Part shown: piece after piece, positions 9,019-19,528 of the stretch | Layout: every line of letters starts with the position of its first letter | How positions within the stretch are numbered: position 1 is the stretch's first letter | Source: Pontibacter ruber | GTDB lineage: Bacteria > Bacteroidota > Bacteroidia > Cytophagales > Hymenobacteraceae | Direction: 5' to 3' | Length of the DNA stretch: 64,000 bases | NCBI RefSeq assembly: GCF_023630205.1 | Contig: NZ_JALPRR010000001.1 | Coordinates: 620,001 to 684,000, forward strand | Program-made: the position numbers and the translations under genes | Notes under the pieces: model-generated | The model's input: the letters and a program-made list of their open reading frames with translations, nothing else | The model's database searches: none | Told to the model about the DNA's origin: nothing

Positions 9019-9042
9019 TAGCTACTCAAGATAGAGTAGCTA
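9019..9042 (+). terminator. Hairpin after the nuclease-like gene
   Basis: A 9-bp perfect stem (9019-9027 with 9034-9042) has a 6-nt loop and is followed by A/T-rich sequence without a clean T run. It closes the island operon before the phosphatase gene and is at best a weak intrinsic terminator. Confidence 0.4.
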
Positions 9043-9092
9043 ATAAACTAGCCTTTCCAACAATCAGCAAATAACAATCAACAATTTATCTC

Positions 9093-10022
9093 ATGACCAA
9101 ACGCTTCGCATTCATCGATATGGGCACCAATACCTTTCACCTGCTGATAACAGAGTTGGATGAAAAGGGACAGCTTCGCGACCTGGTAAAGACAAAGCTG
9201 CCGGTACGGTTGGGCCAAGGTGGCATTAGCAACGGAGCCATTGCGCCGGAGGCTTATGAGCGTGCCCTGAAAACGCTGAAGGATTTCCGCAGGCAGATCG
9301 ATGAGTATGGCGTGGAGACCGTAAGGGCCATGGCCACCAGCATGGTGCGCAACGCCAGCAACGGCGAGGATTTTGTGAAGGACGTTTTCAAGGAAACGGA
9401 CATACAGGTAGAGGTAATCGGAGGCGAGCGCGAGGCGGAGCTGATCTACTATGGTGTTCGCGCGGCCGGAGTGCTGGACGAAAAAACAGCCATGATCATG
9501 GACATCGGCGGCGGCAGCGTGGAATTTATACTTTGCAACAAGCAGGAGATCTTCTGGAAACGCAGCTTTGAGATCGGAGCTCAGCGCCTGATGGACCAGT
9601 TCTTCAAGCAGGACCCGATCGCTCCTGAAAGTATAGAAGCCGAGAAATTATACCTGCAGCAGAAACTGCAGCCTTTAACAGAAGCAGTAGCCAGGTATAA
9701 ACCAACTGTACTCGTAGGCTCCTCCGGCACCTTCGACACCCTCTGCGACATCGACGCGCTGAGCAAAGGCGATACCTCCCGTCAGCAAAGTATACCACCG
9801 GCTTCTGTGCTACCGATAGAGGATTTCTACAAGATTTACCAGGACCTGCTGCGCAAGAACCACGAAGAACGTTTGGCCATTCCGGGCATGCTGGAAATGC
9901 GCGTGGATATGATCGTGCTGGCAAGTATAGCCGTGGACTTTGTGCTGCAGCAATACAACCTGCAGGAAATACGTGTTTCTTCTTACGCCCTGAAGGAAGG
10001 CGTGCTGTATCAGATGCTGTAG
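9093..10022 (+). CDS. Ppx/GppA family phosphatase (exopolyphosphatase)
   Basis: A 309-residue member of the actin-like ASKHA superfamily that hydrolyses polyphosphate or pppGpp. The N-terminal phosphate loop is FIDMGTNTFHLLI (about 7-19) and the second is MDIGGGSVEFI (about 137-147), with conserved Glu in GGEREAELIYYG. It is the short form with only the two catalytic lobes and no C-terminal HD-like domain. Whether polyphosphate or pppGpp is preferred cannot be told. It is convergent with the TPR-type gene. Confidence 0.9.
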   Translation: MTKRFAFIDMGTNTFHLLITELDEKGQLRDLVKTKLPVRLGQGGISNGAIAPEAYERALKTLKDFRRQIDEYGVETVRAMATSMVRNASNGEDFVKDVFKETDIQVEVIGGEREAELIYYGVRAAGVLDEKTAMIMDIGGGSVEFILCNKQEIFWKRSFEIGAQRLMDQFFKQDPIAPESIEAEKLYLQQKLQPLTEAVARYKPTVLVGSSGTFDTLCDIDALSKGDTSRQQSIPPASVLPIEDFYKIYQDLLRKNHEERLAIPGMLEMRVDMIVLASIAVDFVLQQYNLQEIRVSSYALKEGVLYQML

Positions 10023-10119
10023 GAATAAGGCTTGTAGTTATCCAACCACCAGAAATTTGAATCAGCAAAAGTATGAGCCCATTTTAGTCCCTCCCAAGAG
10101 TGAAATTTTTGGTTACTGC

Positions 10120-10149
10120 TATACTTTCAAAGTATAAGTTTTATAGCAG
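10120..10149. terminator. Inverted repeat between convergent genes
   Basis: TATACTTT-C-AAAGTATA (10120-10136) is a perfect 8-bp palindrome made of two copies of the window-wide heptamer. An alternative longer pairing joins 10116-10123 with 10142-10149. Its place after the phosphatase stop, between convergent genes, suggests a terminator, but the following T run is short. Confidence 0.35.
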
Positions 10150-10160
10150 CAGCAAACTCA

Positions 10161-10200
10161 CCTCACCCTAGCCCTCTCCTGTCAGGAGAGGGGACTTCGT
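10161..10200. repeat. GC-rich palindromic element (REP-like)
   Basis: A 10-bp perfect inverted repeat, CCCTCTCCTG (10172-10181) with CAGGAGAGGG (10183-10192), has a 1-nt centre and is preceded by CCTCACCCTAG. It lies in a 222-bp convergent intergenic region. Its form matches REP-type palindromes dispersed in many Bacteroidota genomes. Only one copy is in this window, so repeat status is inference. Confidence 0.4.
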
Positions 10201-10244
10201 TACTTTTTCTGCACTCCTAACCCGGAATTCGGAACTCTTAACTC

Positions 10245-12629
10245 TTAATTCTTCTTCAGCCTCTTCCACTCCTTTTCATAGGCTTTGCCAAGGTGCTTCA
10301 GGTTGCGGTTGCCTTTGGTATACTTTGCAGCCTGCAGTTCTGCATTTTCCAGCTGTCCGCCTCGCATGTCTCTGGCGGCTAATTGCAGGCCAATCTGCTG
10401 CTGTACTTTCTTGGTTTTGCGCTTCGGATAGTCCTGCTCCAGTAAGGCTGTCAGCAGCAGTATAGCTACCTCCTCCTGTTCTATACTTGCAAAATGGTTA
10501 ACTACAGCTGCAGTAAAAGGCTTCTTCTGGTTATCCTTTGCATAATTGAAGAGGGAGATATGATCCAGTCCAAACTTGTTCACCTCCTGTTGCAGGTAAA
10601 AGCTTTCCGCCTCGTTATACTTCTGAATGGCCTCCTCGTAACGGCTGCCGGCAACAAAACGATCCGCATCTTCGAGCATACGCAGGTACGTAACTGCCAT
10701 TGCAATAACCTCACGGCCATCTATGGCAGTAAAAGCCGCAATACCACAGGCGGTTTTGTCGTTTGCTGCTTTTATGGCTGCCAAAAAAGCCTGGTCTGCT
10801 GCCAAGTATTTTTCCTCGCGCACCAGGCTCTTTGCATTCTGTAAATGCCTGTTGTACTCGGCCTGCTGGTTGCGGCATTCCTGGGTAAAAATCCGTTCGC
10901 GTAGCAAATCATACTTTGTCTGTACTTCCTTATCCTGCTCCAGCGCATAACGGCTCCGCAAGGCAGTGGCCGAAGAAGCAGTTGCCCTTGCGTCTGTCAG
11001 CCGGTTGTTCATTGCCTGTTGGTAGCCATCGGTTAGCTGTGCCAGCAACACCGGTTTGGCTGCTTTCTGTGCCAACGCTCCCAGCTCCCGCACCGGCTGA
11101 AAGCCATACTTACCTTCCATATCCAGGGCGGCTTCGAACTGGCTTAGGGCTGTGCTGTAATTTTTCTCGCTGAGGTAGCGTTTGCCACTGTCGATGAACT
11201 GCACATAAAACTGAAATTTCACCTGGCTGTGCAGTTCCTGGGCATCGGTTGCGCCACGCAGCACATCCTGATACTCCCGCTGAAATTGCAGTGCCTCTTC
11301 AGCCAGTTGCTCAGCCTTCTTCAGATCGTTTTGTGCAAGCAAGCGCTTTCCTTCCGCAGTTATACTTCTGTACTCGCCGTAAGCAGCGCGGGCTTCTCCA
11401 TCGCGTAGCGCAGGCAAGTTACAATGCATGCCTCCAATGGTGCTGCAAAGGTTGCGTGCATTGGCGTAAGCTGCCAGAGCATTGCCATACTCTCCTCTGC
11501 TTGTCAGGTTGTTGCCATCGTTGATGTACACACCATAGATATCATGTGCTAAAGCCAGGGCCAGTTGTTCTGTTTGCGGGTCTACACGCATTTGAGTCAG
11601 GATTTCGCGTGTGCGGCCCTCTGCCTCTTTGAGGTAGCCATGGGTAAAATCGAGGCGGGCAAGTTGCAGGAGCGATGGCGCAAAGCGCGGGTTTACCTCC
11701 ACCGAACGGATAAAATATTCCTGCGCTCCCTTTGCATTGCCTCTTGTCAGCAGGCTTATGCCGCGGTTGTAAAACTGTTCATCCAGGGTAGCAAAGGCAT
11801 GGGTAATAGCCCGCCGCCGATCTTCCATTAACCGATACAGGTTGCTAAGCTTTGCATTCAGCCCCTGTGGATCATGCTGCTTCAGGTTAAGTTTCTCGCG
11901 GAACGGGGCATCCTTTATTTGTCCGTGCAGATCCTCCAGCAGGCGCAGGTTACGGTCGTGGAAAGTCAGGCGGTCGATGTCGTCGGGTTGCACGCGCATT
12001 ACATCCTGCAGTGCGCCATTTATTTTTGTTTCGGCGGCATAGTAGGCACGTATCAGCTCCTGTCGTTCCTGTACACGTTTAACATTTTCTGCAGTATAGA
12101 TCAGCTCTTTCTCCACTACCTGCAGTTTGTAGCTCTGGCTGGCAGCTGTGTCGGGCATGGTTACCTCATGCAGAACGGTTCCTGCCTTATCCAATGCAAC
12201 ACCGGGTAAAGTATAAACCTGCACCTCTTTGTTCTGGGCATTCAGCAGTTTTACTTTTGCGCTCACTTTTTCCGGCAGCAGTACCTCACCCATATCAAAA
12301 CCTCTGTAGATCACATCTCCCGACACCTGCGCTTTCTGCAGTTGCACCTTCAGTTGAAGTACATCGCCGGCATCGGCAATACGGGCGTGCTGCTCAAAAC
12401 GCACGACATACTCCGGCTTCCGGTTGGGTCTGCCCCCTCTTGGCGAGGCGGTGTTCCCATCGCTTAGCAGGTTAAGGATGTTGTTTATACTTTGCTGGCT
12501 GGAGTTGCCGGTTGGGTTATACTTTATCAGGTAAGCTTCCGGAGTAGTCTCCTCAAACACCAGCTTGGTTTGTGCCTGTGCTCCTAAAAAAGCAATCAGC
12601 AGATAGGTAAGTAGTAGAGCTCTTTTCAT
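10245..12629 (-). CDS. Large secreted TPR-type repeat protein, function unknown
   Basis: A 794-residue protein with signal peptide MKRALLLTYLLIAFLGAQA, so it is exported across the inner membrane. Residues about 80-165 look beta-rich. From about 280 onward many helical pairs with TPR character are seen, such as GNAKGAQEYFIRSVEVNPRFAPSLLQLARL, KNYSTALSQFEAALDMEGKY and SRYEEAIQKYNEAESFYLQQ. TPR arrays bind proteins, so a scaffold role in the periplasm or outer membrane is plausible but unproven. No catalytic motif. It is divergent from the Ldh gene. Confidence 0.75.
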   Translation of the reverse strand: MKRALLLTYLLIAFLGAQAQTKLVFEETTPEAYLIKYNPTGNSSQQSINNILNLLSDGNTASPRGGRPNRKPEYVVRFEQHARIADAGDVLQLKVQLQKAQVSGDVIYRGFDMGEVLLPEKVSAKVKLLNAQNKEVQVYTLPGVALDKAGTVLHEVTMPDTAASQSYKLQVVEKELIYTAENVKRVQERQELIRAYYAAETKINGALQDVMRVQPDDIDRLTFHDRNLRLLEDLHGQIKDAPFREKLNLKQHDPQGLNAKLSNLYRLMEDRRRAITHAFATLDEQFYNRGISLLTRGNAKGAQEYFIRSVEVNPRFAPSLLQLARLDFTHGYLKEAEGRTREILTQMRVDPQTEQLALALAHDIYGVYINDGNNLTSRGEYGNALAAYANARNLCSTIGGMHCNLPALRDGEARAAYGEYRSITAEGKRLLAQNDLKKAEQLAEEALQFQREYQDVLRGATDAQELHSQVKFQFYVQFIDSGKRYLSEKNYSTALSQFEAALDMEGKYGFQPVRELGALAQKAAKPVLLAQLTDGYQQAMNNRLTDARATASSATALRSRYALEQDKEVQTKYDLLRERIFTQECRNQQAEYNRHLQNAKSLVREEKYLAADQAFLAAIKAANDKTACGIAAFTAIDGREVIAMAVTYLRMLEDADRFVAGSRYEEAIQKYNEAESFYLQQEVNKFGLDHISLFNYAKDNQKKPFTAAVVNHFASIEQEEVAILLLTALLEQDYPKRKTKKVQQQIGLQLAARDMRGGQLENAELQAAKYTKGNRNLKHLGKAYEKEWKRLKKN

Positions 12630-12676
12630 ATAGGCGGGGCTTTTGTCTAAAAATTCTTAAGACAAATTCTGTTCCA

Positions 12677-12684
12677 CAAACATA
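12677..12684 (-). promoter_or_regulatory. Candidate -7 element of the TPR-type gene
   Basis: The minus strand reads TATGTTTG, matching TAnnTTTG, about 48 bp before the ATG. A T run sits about 21 bp upstream in place of TTTG. The rest of the 182-bp divergent region shows no clear site for the Ldh gene. Confidence 0.35.
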
Positions 12685-12811
12685 GGCAAAGTATAAAGCA
12701 TAGAAAAAACTATATATCTTTTTTACAGATACCTCCTGCTATCGAAAGTATAGCTCGCTGCGGGTTTGGTAAGAGATTTTATTAATTTGCCGCATTAACC
12801 AGAATATACTT

Positions 12812-13879
12812 ATGTATCCATACCGTCAGCTTTTTGATTTTACCCGGGAGATTTTCCTGCAGATGGGTTGCCCGCCCAAAGATGCCAAGTTAGCCGCTGA
12901 AGTTTTACTGGAAGCCGATCTGCGCGGCGTAGATTCGCATGGGGTGGCCCGCCTGAGCGGGTATGTGCGCCTGTGGGAAGCTGGCCGCATAAACGTAACG
13001 CCTAAACTGCGCATTGTGCACGAAACCCCCAGCACCGCAACTGTAGATGGAGACGGCGGTCTGGGCCTGGTAGTAGCCCCCCTTGCCATGGACATCGCGA
13101 TAGCAAAGGCAGAAAAAGTAGGTACCGGCTGGGTATCGGTAAAAAACTCGAACCACTTTGGCATTGCCGGCTACCACGCCATGGAAGCGCTGTCTTCTGA
13201 CATGATCGGCATTGCCATGACCAATGCCAGCCCCCTGGTAGCACCTACTCACTCTACAGAGCGAATGTTGGGCACAAACCCGATTGCGGTGGCTATACCT
13301 ACCCAAAATCAGCCACCCTTTGTTGCCGACTTTGCCACTGCTTCTGCAGCCAACGGCAAACTGGAGATACTGCAGCGCAAAGAAAAAAAGGCACCTATCG
13401 GCTGGATTCAAACAGCTGAGGGAGAAGATACAGACAATGCCAATGAACTCAAAGACGGCGGCGCGCTGCTGCCACTCGGCAGCGACCTGACACACGGCAG
13501 CCACAAAGGATATGCGCTGGCTTCTATCGTCGATATTTTCTCAGCGGTGCTGTCGGGTGCTAACTATGGCCCTTGGGTGCCTCCTTTTGTAAGCTTTTTG
13601 CCTGTTGCAGATAACCTGCCGGGCGAAGGGATCGGCCATTTCCTGGGAGCCATGCGCATTGACGCGTTCCGTCCTGCTGATGAGTTTAAAACGCACATGG
13701 ACAACTGGATCGAAAGGTTCCGGAAGGCAAAGGTGAAGAAAGGCGAAAAAGCCGTACTGATACCGGGTGATCCGGAGCGTGAGATGACAGAAGAAAGGCT
13801 GAAGAAAGGTATTCCGTTACTGTCACCTGTTGAAAAAGACCTGGAGGAACTTTCCAAAAAATTCGGCGTGAAACTATGA
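12812..13879 (+). CDS. Ldh family (malate/L-lactate-type) oxidoreductase
   Basis: A 355-residue NAD(P)-dependent 2-hydroxyacid dehydrogenase of the MDH2/LDH2 (YlbC/AllD/ComC) family, which does not use a Rossmann fold. Family signatures are DLRGVDSHGVARLSGYV (about 36-52), with the catalytic His in DSHG, SVKNSNHFGIAGYHA (about 109-123) and GTNPIAVAIP. Substrates in this family include malate, sulfolactate and ureidoglycolate, and none can be singled out. It stands alone and ends at a bidirectional terminator. Confidence 0.88.
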   Translation: MYPYRQLFDFTREIFLQMGCPPKDAKLAAEVLLEADLRGVDSHGVARLSGYVRLWEAGRINVTPKLRIVHETPSTATVDGDGGLGLVVAPLAMDIAIAKAEKVGTGWVSVKNSNHFGIAGYHAMEALSSDMIGIAMTNASPLVAPTHSTERMLGTNPIAVAIPTQNQPPFVADFATASAANGKLEILQRKEKKAPIGWIQTAEGEDTDNANELKDGGALLPLGSDLTHGSHKGYALASIVDIFSAVLSGANYGPWVPPFVSFLPVADNLPGEGIGHFLGAMRIDAFRPADEFKTHMDNWIERFRKAKVKKGEKAVLIPGDPEREMTEERLKKGIPLLSPVEKDLEELSKKFGVKL

Positions 13880-13925
13880 GCCATACACAGTGGTAGATAT
13901 CACTGTGTAAGTTTTAGTAAACAGA

Positions 13926-13960
13926 AAAGGCCGGCGAACATCAGTTGTTCGCCGGCCTTT
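13926..13960. terminator. Bidirectional terminator between the Ldh gene and hscA
   Basis: A perfect 15-bp stem (13926-13940 with 13946-13960) with a 5-nt loop begins in AAA and ends in TTT. It lies between convergent genes. Two AAGTATA copies follow at 13967-13981. Confidence 0.85.
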
Positions 13961-13986
13961 GCCATTAAGTATAAAGTATAAATTCT

Positions 13987-15849
13987 CTACTCGATCTTCT
14001 TTCCAGCCATTGCCTGCTTGATCGAGATCTGCATTACGCGTTCAGCAAAGGGGCTCGTCTGCTCTTCCAGCACATCTACTGCCCTAAGTATGGTGTCTTT
14101 GTCGTTTGTTGACAAAGCTTCCCGCAGGCGCTGCAGGTTTTCTCTTGTCAGGTTAATCTCCTCTTCCGTCAGGTGCTGCCCGTTCTTCTCCAGGAAGCGC
14201 TCTACCTGGTACAGCATCTGCTCGGCTGTGGTGCGTGCTTCAATCACCATACGCGCCGACACGTCCTCTTTGGCATGTGTGATAGAGTCCATCAGCATCT
14301 GCTCTACCTGCGCGTCTGTCAGGCCATACTGTGGTTTCACTTCCACCTCCTGCCGCACGCCGGAGCGCAATTCAATAGCTTCCACTTTCAGGATACCATC
14401 TGCGTTCAGCAAAAAGTTAACATCCACTTTCGGGAAGCCTGCCGGCATAGCCGGTATACCTTTCAGGTCGAACTCCGCCAGTTTACGGTTCTCTTTCACT
14501 AGGTCGCGCTCGCCCTGATACACCGAGATCTTCATGTTCACCTGCCCGTCTACCGAGGTGGTATACTGCCGGCCTGCTTTGGTTGGTATCTTGGAGTTGC
14601 GCGGGATGATCGGGTCCATCAAACCGCCCATCGTTTCGATGCCCAGCGTCAGGGGTGTTACATCGAGCAGCAGGATGTCTTTTCGGTTACCAGCCAGGAT
14701 GTCGGCCTGAATCGCAGCACCCAAAGCTACCACTTCATCCGGGTTAAGCGTGTTGTTGGCTGGCTTACCGAAGAACTCAGATACGGCTTCGTATACCAGC
14801 GGCACACGTGTAGAACCTCCCACCATGATCACGGCAGCGATCTGCTCTGTTGAGAGTTTGGCATCGCTCATGGCCTGGCGGCAGCTTTCAATGGTACGGG
14901 CTACTATAGGTGCGATCAGCTCTTCGAAGGTATGGCGCGAGATGTGGCACTCGATTATTCCGCCAATATTGCCAGCGAAAGCTTCTGAGTTCGTTAAGGC
15001 CTTCTTTGCCTCTTCCGCTTTCAGGCGCAGCTCCTGCGACAGGTTCTTGTCCTGGTTCACGGTGTCGGCAATCAGCTGGTTTTCCTGAATCCAATAGTTG
15101 ATGATGGCACGATCCATATCGTCGCCGCCCAGGAAAGTATCGCCGTTGGTAGCCAACACTTCAAAAATGCCCTGGTGTATGCTCAGGATGGAAATATCAA
15201 AAGTACCGCCGCCCAGGTCGTAAACTGCAATCGTTTTCTCTTCCGCCGGATCTATACCAATGCCGTATGCCAGGGATGCCGCTGTTGGCTCGTTGATGAT
15301 ACGCAACACTTCCAGCCCGGCCAGCTTACCAGCATCGCGGGTAGCCTGACGCTGCGAATCGTTGAAGTAAGCCGGCACTGTAATAACGGCTCTGTTAACC
15401 GGCGTTTTCAGGGCATGTTCGGCACGGGCACGCAGCTCTTTCAGTATCTCCGCCGAAAGCTCGATCGGAGAAAAGAAACGATCCCCTACCCGGATCTTTA
15501 CAAGTCCTTCTGTATCGTCGTCGATGATCTTATAACCGAAGTAATCTTTGTGCTCGCCCAGGTCTTTGTAAGACTTGCCCAGCAGGCGCTTTACCGAGTA
15601 AATGGTGTTGGCCGGATCTGTGATCAGGTACTCCTTTGCTTCGTTACCGACAAGTACTTCCCCTGTTTTAGAGAAGTGTACCACCGACGGCACAATGGTA
15701 CCACGGTCCTGGTCGTTTATCGCAATGGGTCTTTTTTCTTCCGGATGGATGTAGGCTACCAGGCTGTTGGTAGTCCCGAGATCTATACCTACAATTACCT
15801 CTTCCTGCTGAAGGGCACCTGTAGAAAGGTTTATTGCAACTTTTGCCAT
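13987..15849 (-). CDS. hscA: Fe-S assembly Hsp70 chaperone HscA
   Basis: A 620-residue Hsp70 from [21 protein letters not shown]-binding motifs are [14 protein letters not shown] (about 19-32), [13 protein letters not shown] (about 210-222) and [10 protein letters not shown] (about 350). The substrate domain contains [14 protein letters not shown]. The lead segment before the ATPase domain and the shortened C-terminus without DnaK's acidic EEVD-like tail favour HscA over DnaK; paralogue assignment is by inference. The in-frame ATG 18 codons upstream lies near the likely promoter and is rejected. No isc/suf genes or hscB are adjacent. Confidence 0.82.
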   Translation of the reverse strand: MAKVAINLSTGALQQEEVIVGIDLGTTNSLVAYIHPEEKRPIAINDQDRGTIVPSVVHFSKTGEVLVGNEAKEYLITDPANTIYSVKRLLGKSYKDLGEHKDYFGYKIIDDDTEGLVKIRVGDRFFSPIELSAEILKELRARAEHALKTPVNRAVITVPAYFNDSQRQATRDAGKLAGLEVLRIINEPTAASLAYGIGIDPAEEKTIAVYDLGGGTFDISILSIHQGIFEVLATNGDTFLGGDDMDRAIINYWIQENQLIADTVNQDKNLSQELRLKAEEAKKALTNSEAFAGNIGGIIECHISRHTFEELIAPIVARTIESCRQAMSDAKLSTEQIAAVIMVGGSTRVPLVYEAVSEFFGKPANNTLNPDEVVALGAAIQADILAGNRKDILLLDVTPLTLGIETMGGLMDPIIPRNSKIPTKAGRQYTTSVDGQVNMKISVYQGERDLVKENRKLAEFDLKGIPAMPAGFPKVDVNFLLNADGILKVEAIELRSGVRQEVEVKPQYGLTDAQVEQMLMDSITHAKEDVSARMVIEARTTAEQMLYQVERFLEKNGQHLTEEEINLTRENLQRLREALSTNDKDTILRAVDVLEEQTSPFAERVMQISIKQAMAGKKIE

Positions 15850-15900
15850 AGTATCTGTACTTACGTGAGGCCGCCGCAAAAACGCAGCAGCGCTATAGCA

Positions 15901-15908
15901 CAAAGTTA
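15901..15908 (-). promoter_or_regulatory. Candidate hscA promoter (-7 element)
   Basis: The minus strand reads TAACTTTG, a full match to TAnnTTTG, about 52 bp before the hscA ATG. No clear TTTG is present 19-21 bp upstream. Confidence 0.4.
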
Positions 15909-16084
15909 CAAATTATTTGGGGAGGGTTTAAGAATGCGTGGTTTTACTGCCAGTATTAAACTAAAGAATGCTCTTGCAATACAATGTGATGTAATTATCA
16001 AGTATAAACTAAAGGAGGCTCGCTTTACTGCACGCTATACAAAATATAACTCATGACTCAGAACCCGAGACTCAGCACTTCAGT

Positions 16085-16384
16085 CTATTCTTCCTCTTTG
16101 GGCACAATGATGAACACCTCTTCGTTCGGGCGCTTCATCAGGTATTTTTCGCGGGCAAACTTCTCCAGTAATTCCGTGTTGCTCATCAACTCTTTCCGGT
16201 CTTTCTGCACTTCCGCTATTTTTTCCAGGTAGTACTCCTTTTCTTCTTCCAGGTCGTCCAGCTTTTTGCTCATCTGGTACTGCGTCACAAAGTCATTGGA
16301 ATCAAAAAAGAGCATCCAGGCCACAAAAAGTAATGTGGTGATAAAGTAAAAGCTTCGGAAAAATTTCGGAATGCGCTTCAGCAT
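16085..16384 (-). CDS. Septum formation initiator FtsB/DivIC-like protein
   Basis: A small bitopic membrane protein of the divisome: a short basic N-terminus, one membrane helix (FYFITTLLFVAWMLFF, about 13-28), a coiled coil rich in Glu/Lys/Leu (about 40-75), then the conserved LEKFAREKYLMKRPNEEVFII block of the DivIC/FtsB family. About 100 residues is typical. A start four codons upstream (16396) is also possible. It lies downstream of eno behind a hairpin, an order common in Bacteroidota. Confidence 0.9.
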   Translation of the reverse strand: MLKRIPKFFRSFYFITTLLFVAWMLFFDSNDFVTQYQMSKKLDDLEEEKEYYLEKIAEVQKDRKELMSNTELLEKFAREKYLMKRPNEEVFIIVPKEEE

Positions 16385-16415
16385 AAGTACAGGCACTAAA
16401 GATATAATACAAAAA

Positions 16416-16447
16416 TAAGGCTGTGAGCCATACGACCCACAGCCTTA
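16416..16447 (-). terminator. Terminator downstream of eno
   Basis: A 10-bp stem (16416-16425 with 16438-16447) has a 12-nt loop. On the minus strand it is followed by TTTTTGTATT, which fits an intrinsic terminator after eno with possible read-through into the division gene. Confidence 0.65.
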
Positions 16448-16471
16448 GCCATAAATATTTTTGTCCTGATT

Positions 16472-17767
<1,296 letters not shown>

Positions 17768-18874
17768 TTACTTGTTTTGCTCTAGTAAAGCGACGAAGTC
17801 GTCGAATAAGTATTCTGAATCGTGTGGGCCAGGAGAAGACTCCGGGTGGTACTGTACAGAGAACGCAGGTTTGGTCTTCATGCGTATGCCTTCAATGGTA
17901 TTATCATTCAGGTTAATGTGCGTCACTTCTATTTCCGGGTGGTTCCTTACCTGCTCGGCGTCTACCACGAAGCCATGGTTCTGTGAGGTAATTTCGCTAC
18001 GACCTGTGATCAGGTTCTTTACCGGGTGGTTCAAGCCTCTGTGGCCGTTGTGCATTTTGTACGTAGCAATACCATTCGCCTGCGCCAGCATCTGATGCCC
18101 CATACAAATGCCGAACATCGGTCTGTTTTTAGACAGTATTTGCTTAACGCTGTTAATAGCCACAGTGGTGGCTGCCGGGTCACCAGGCCCATTCGAGATA
18201 AAGTAGCCATCCGGGTTCCACTGTTCCATCTCTTCAAAAGGAGTGTTATACGGGAACACCTTCACTTCGCAACCTCTTGCTACCAGGTTATTCAAACTGT
18301 TACGCTTAACACCAAGGTCAAGTACAGCAACTCTATACTTTGTTTCTTCCGGCTTCATTTCATACGTTACTGCTGTGCTTACATGCGATGCCAGTTCAAG
18401 TCCCCCCATAGACGGTACTTCTGCCAGCATTCTACGCAGTTGCTCTATATCTGTTATTTCTGAAGACACGATAGCATTCATGGCGCCTTTGTCACGGATA
18501 TGGCGTACCAGCGCTCTGGTATCGATCTCGCAGATACCTACCACACCTGCCTTTTCGAAATAATCCTGCAGCGATCCGGTAGCAGTTAATCTGGAAAAAT
18601 GGTGGGAAAACTCTTTACATACGAGGGCGCTTATCTGCACTCTGTTAGATTCTACCTCTTCAGGTATCACACCATAGTTACCAACATGCGAAACAGTATT
18701 AACTACTACCTGCCCGTAATAAGATGGGTCTGTAAAAATTTCCTGGTAACCGGTCATGCCAGTATTGAAACATAGCTCACCGGAAGATGTACCGATACGA
18801 CCCAGGCTTTTACCAGTGAAGATGGTACCGTCTTCTAATAAAAGTATAGCCTCTGAAGATGTATGTTTTTTCAT
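17768..18874 (-). CDS. carA: Carbamoyl-phosphate synthase small (glutaminase) subunit
   Basis: Supplies ammonia from glutamine to CarB for pyrimidine and arginine synthesis. The N-terminal domain starts ILLLEDGTIFTGKSLG. The class I amidotransferase domain has the nucleophile Cys in FGICMGHQML and His/Glu in QYHPESSPGPHDS. At 368 residues it has normal length. carB is not adjacent. It follows rplQ across a terminator and precedes eno by 18 bases. Confidence 0.97.
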   Translation of the reverse strand: MKKHTSSEAILLLEDGTIFTGKSLGRIGTSSGELCFNTGMTGYQEIFTDPSYYGQVVVNTVSHVGNYGVIPEEVESNRVQISALVCKEFSHHFSRLTATGSLQDYFEKAGVVGICEIDTRALVRHIRDKGAMNAIVSSEITDIEQLRRMLAEVPSMGGLELASHVSTAVTYEMKPEETKYRVAVLDLGVKRNSLNNLVARGCEVKVFPYNTPFEEMEQWNPDGYFISNGPGDPAATTVAINSVKQILSKNRPMFGICMGHQMLAQANGIATYKMHNGHRGLNHPVKNLITGRSEITSQNHGFVVDAEQVRNHPEIEVTHINLNDNTIEGIRMKTKPAFSVQYHPESSPGPHDSEYLFDDFVALLEQNK

Positions 18875-18898
18875 GATTATGATTTACGCAAAAATAAA

Positions 18899-18928
18899 AA
18901 AGGGACACGACTTACGCCGTGCCCCTTT
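18899..18928 (-). terminator. Terminator at the end of the ribosomal protein block (after rplQ)
   Basis: A 10-bp stem with one mismatch (18899-18909 with 18918-18928) is followed on the minus strand by TTTTTTATTTTT. It lies 20 bases after the rplQ stop and before carA. Confidence 0.8.
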
Positions 18929-18949
18929 GAAATATTTAACAAGCAACGC

Positions 18950-19459
18950 TTATTCAGCATCTTTTGTCTCTTCTGTTGTAGTTGAAGATTCAGCAGTGTT
19001 GCCTTCAGCAGACTCAGCGCCTTTCTTCTTGGCGCCACCAGCGCGACGACGAGTTTTCTTAGCACCTGCGGCTGCAGCACCAGTTGTAGATACCATATCC
19101 TCGTTGAAGTCTACCAGCTCGATCACACACATTTCTGCGTTGTCACCAAGTCTATAACCAGTCTTCAGGATACGAGTGTAGCCACCCGGTCTGTTAGCGA
19201 TTTTAGCTGCTACTTCATCAAAAAGCGCCTGAACCGACTCCTTGTTCTGAAGATAAGCAAATACTGTTCTTCTGGAGTGAGTAGTATCGTTCTTTGATTT
19301 TGTCAACAGTGGCTCAACATACTTGCGAAGAGCTTTTGCTTTTGCTACTGTAGTAGAAACGCGCTTGTGAAGGATAAGAGATGATGCCAGGTTTGACAAC
19401 ATCGCCTTACGATGCGCTGCGGTTCTTCCTAAGTGATTTACTTTTTTACCGTGTCTCAT
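18950..19459 (-). CDS. rplQ: 50S ribosomal protein L17
   Basis: Residues 1-115 are canonical bL17 ([20 protein letters not shown], then [21 protein letters not shown]). A tail of about 50 residues follows, rich in Ala, Lys, Thr and Glu ([16 protein letters not shown]), longer than in E. coli and low in complexity, as often seen in Bacteroidota. It is the last gene of the alpha cluster after rpoA and is followed by a terminator. Confidence 0.97.
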   Translation of the reverse strand: MRHGKKVNHLGRTAAHRKAMLSNLASSLILHKRVSTTVAKAKALRKYVEPLLTKSKNDTTHSRRTVFAYLQNKESVQALFDEVAAKIANRPGGYTRILKTGYRLGDNAEMCVIELVDFNEDMVSTTGAAAAGAKKTRRRAGGAKKKGAESAEGNTAESSTTTEETKDAE

Positions 19460-19528
19460 TATTGTAATTTGTGCACGTGCATACCGTCGATCAACCTATA
19501 TGGGATCGGGAATTATGCCGTAGGATTA

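Noticed and set aside
12760-12800. Promoter for the Ldh gene (TTTG and TTAATTTG)
   Set aside because: The boxes are about 15 bp apart instead of 19-21 and the -7 has a mismatch at its second base.
18889-18896. TATTTTTG on the minus strand as a carA promoter
   Set aside because: It would leave a leader of about ten bases, lies in the T run of the rplQ terminator, and has no -33 box.
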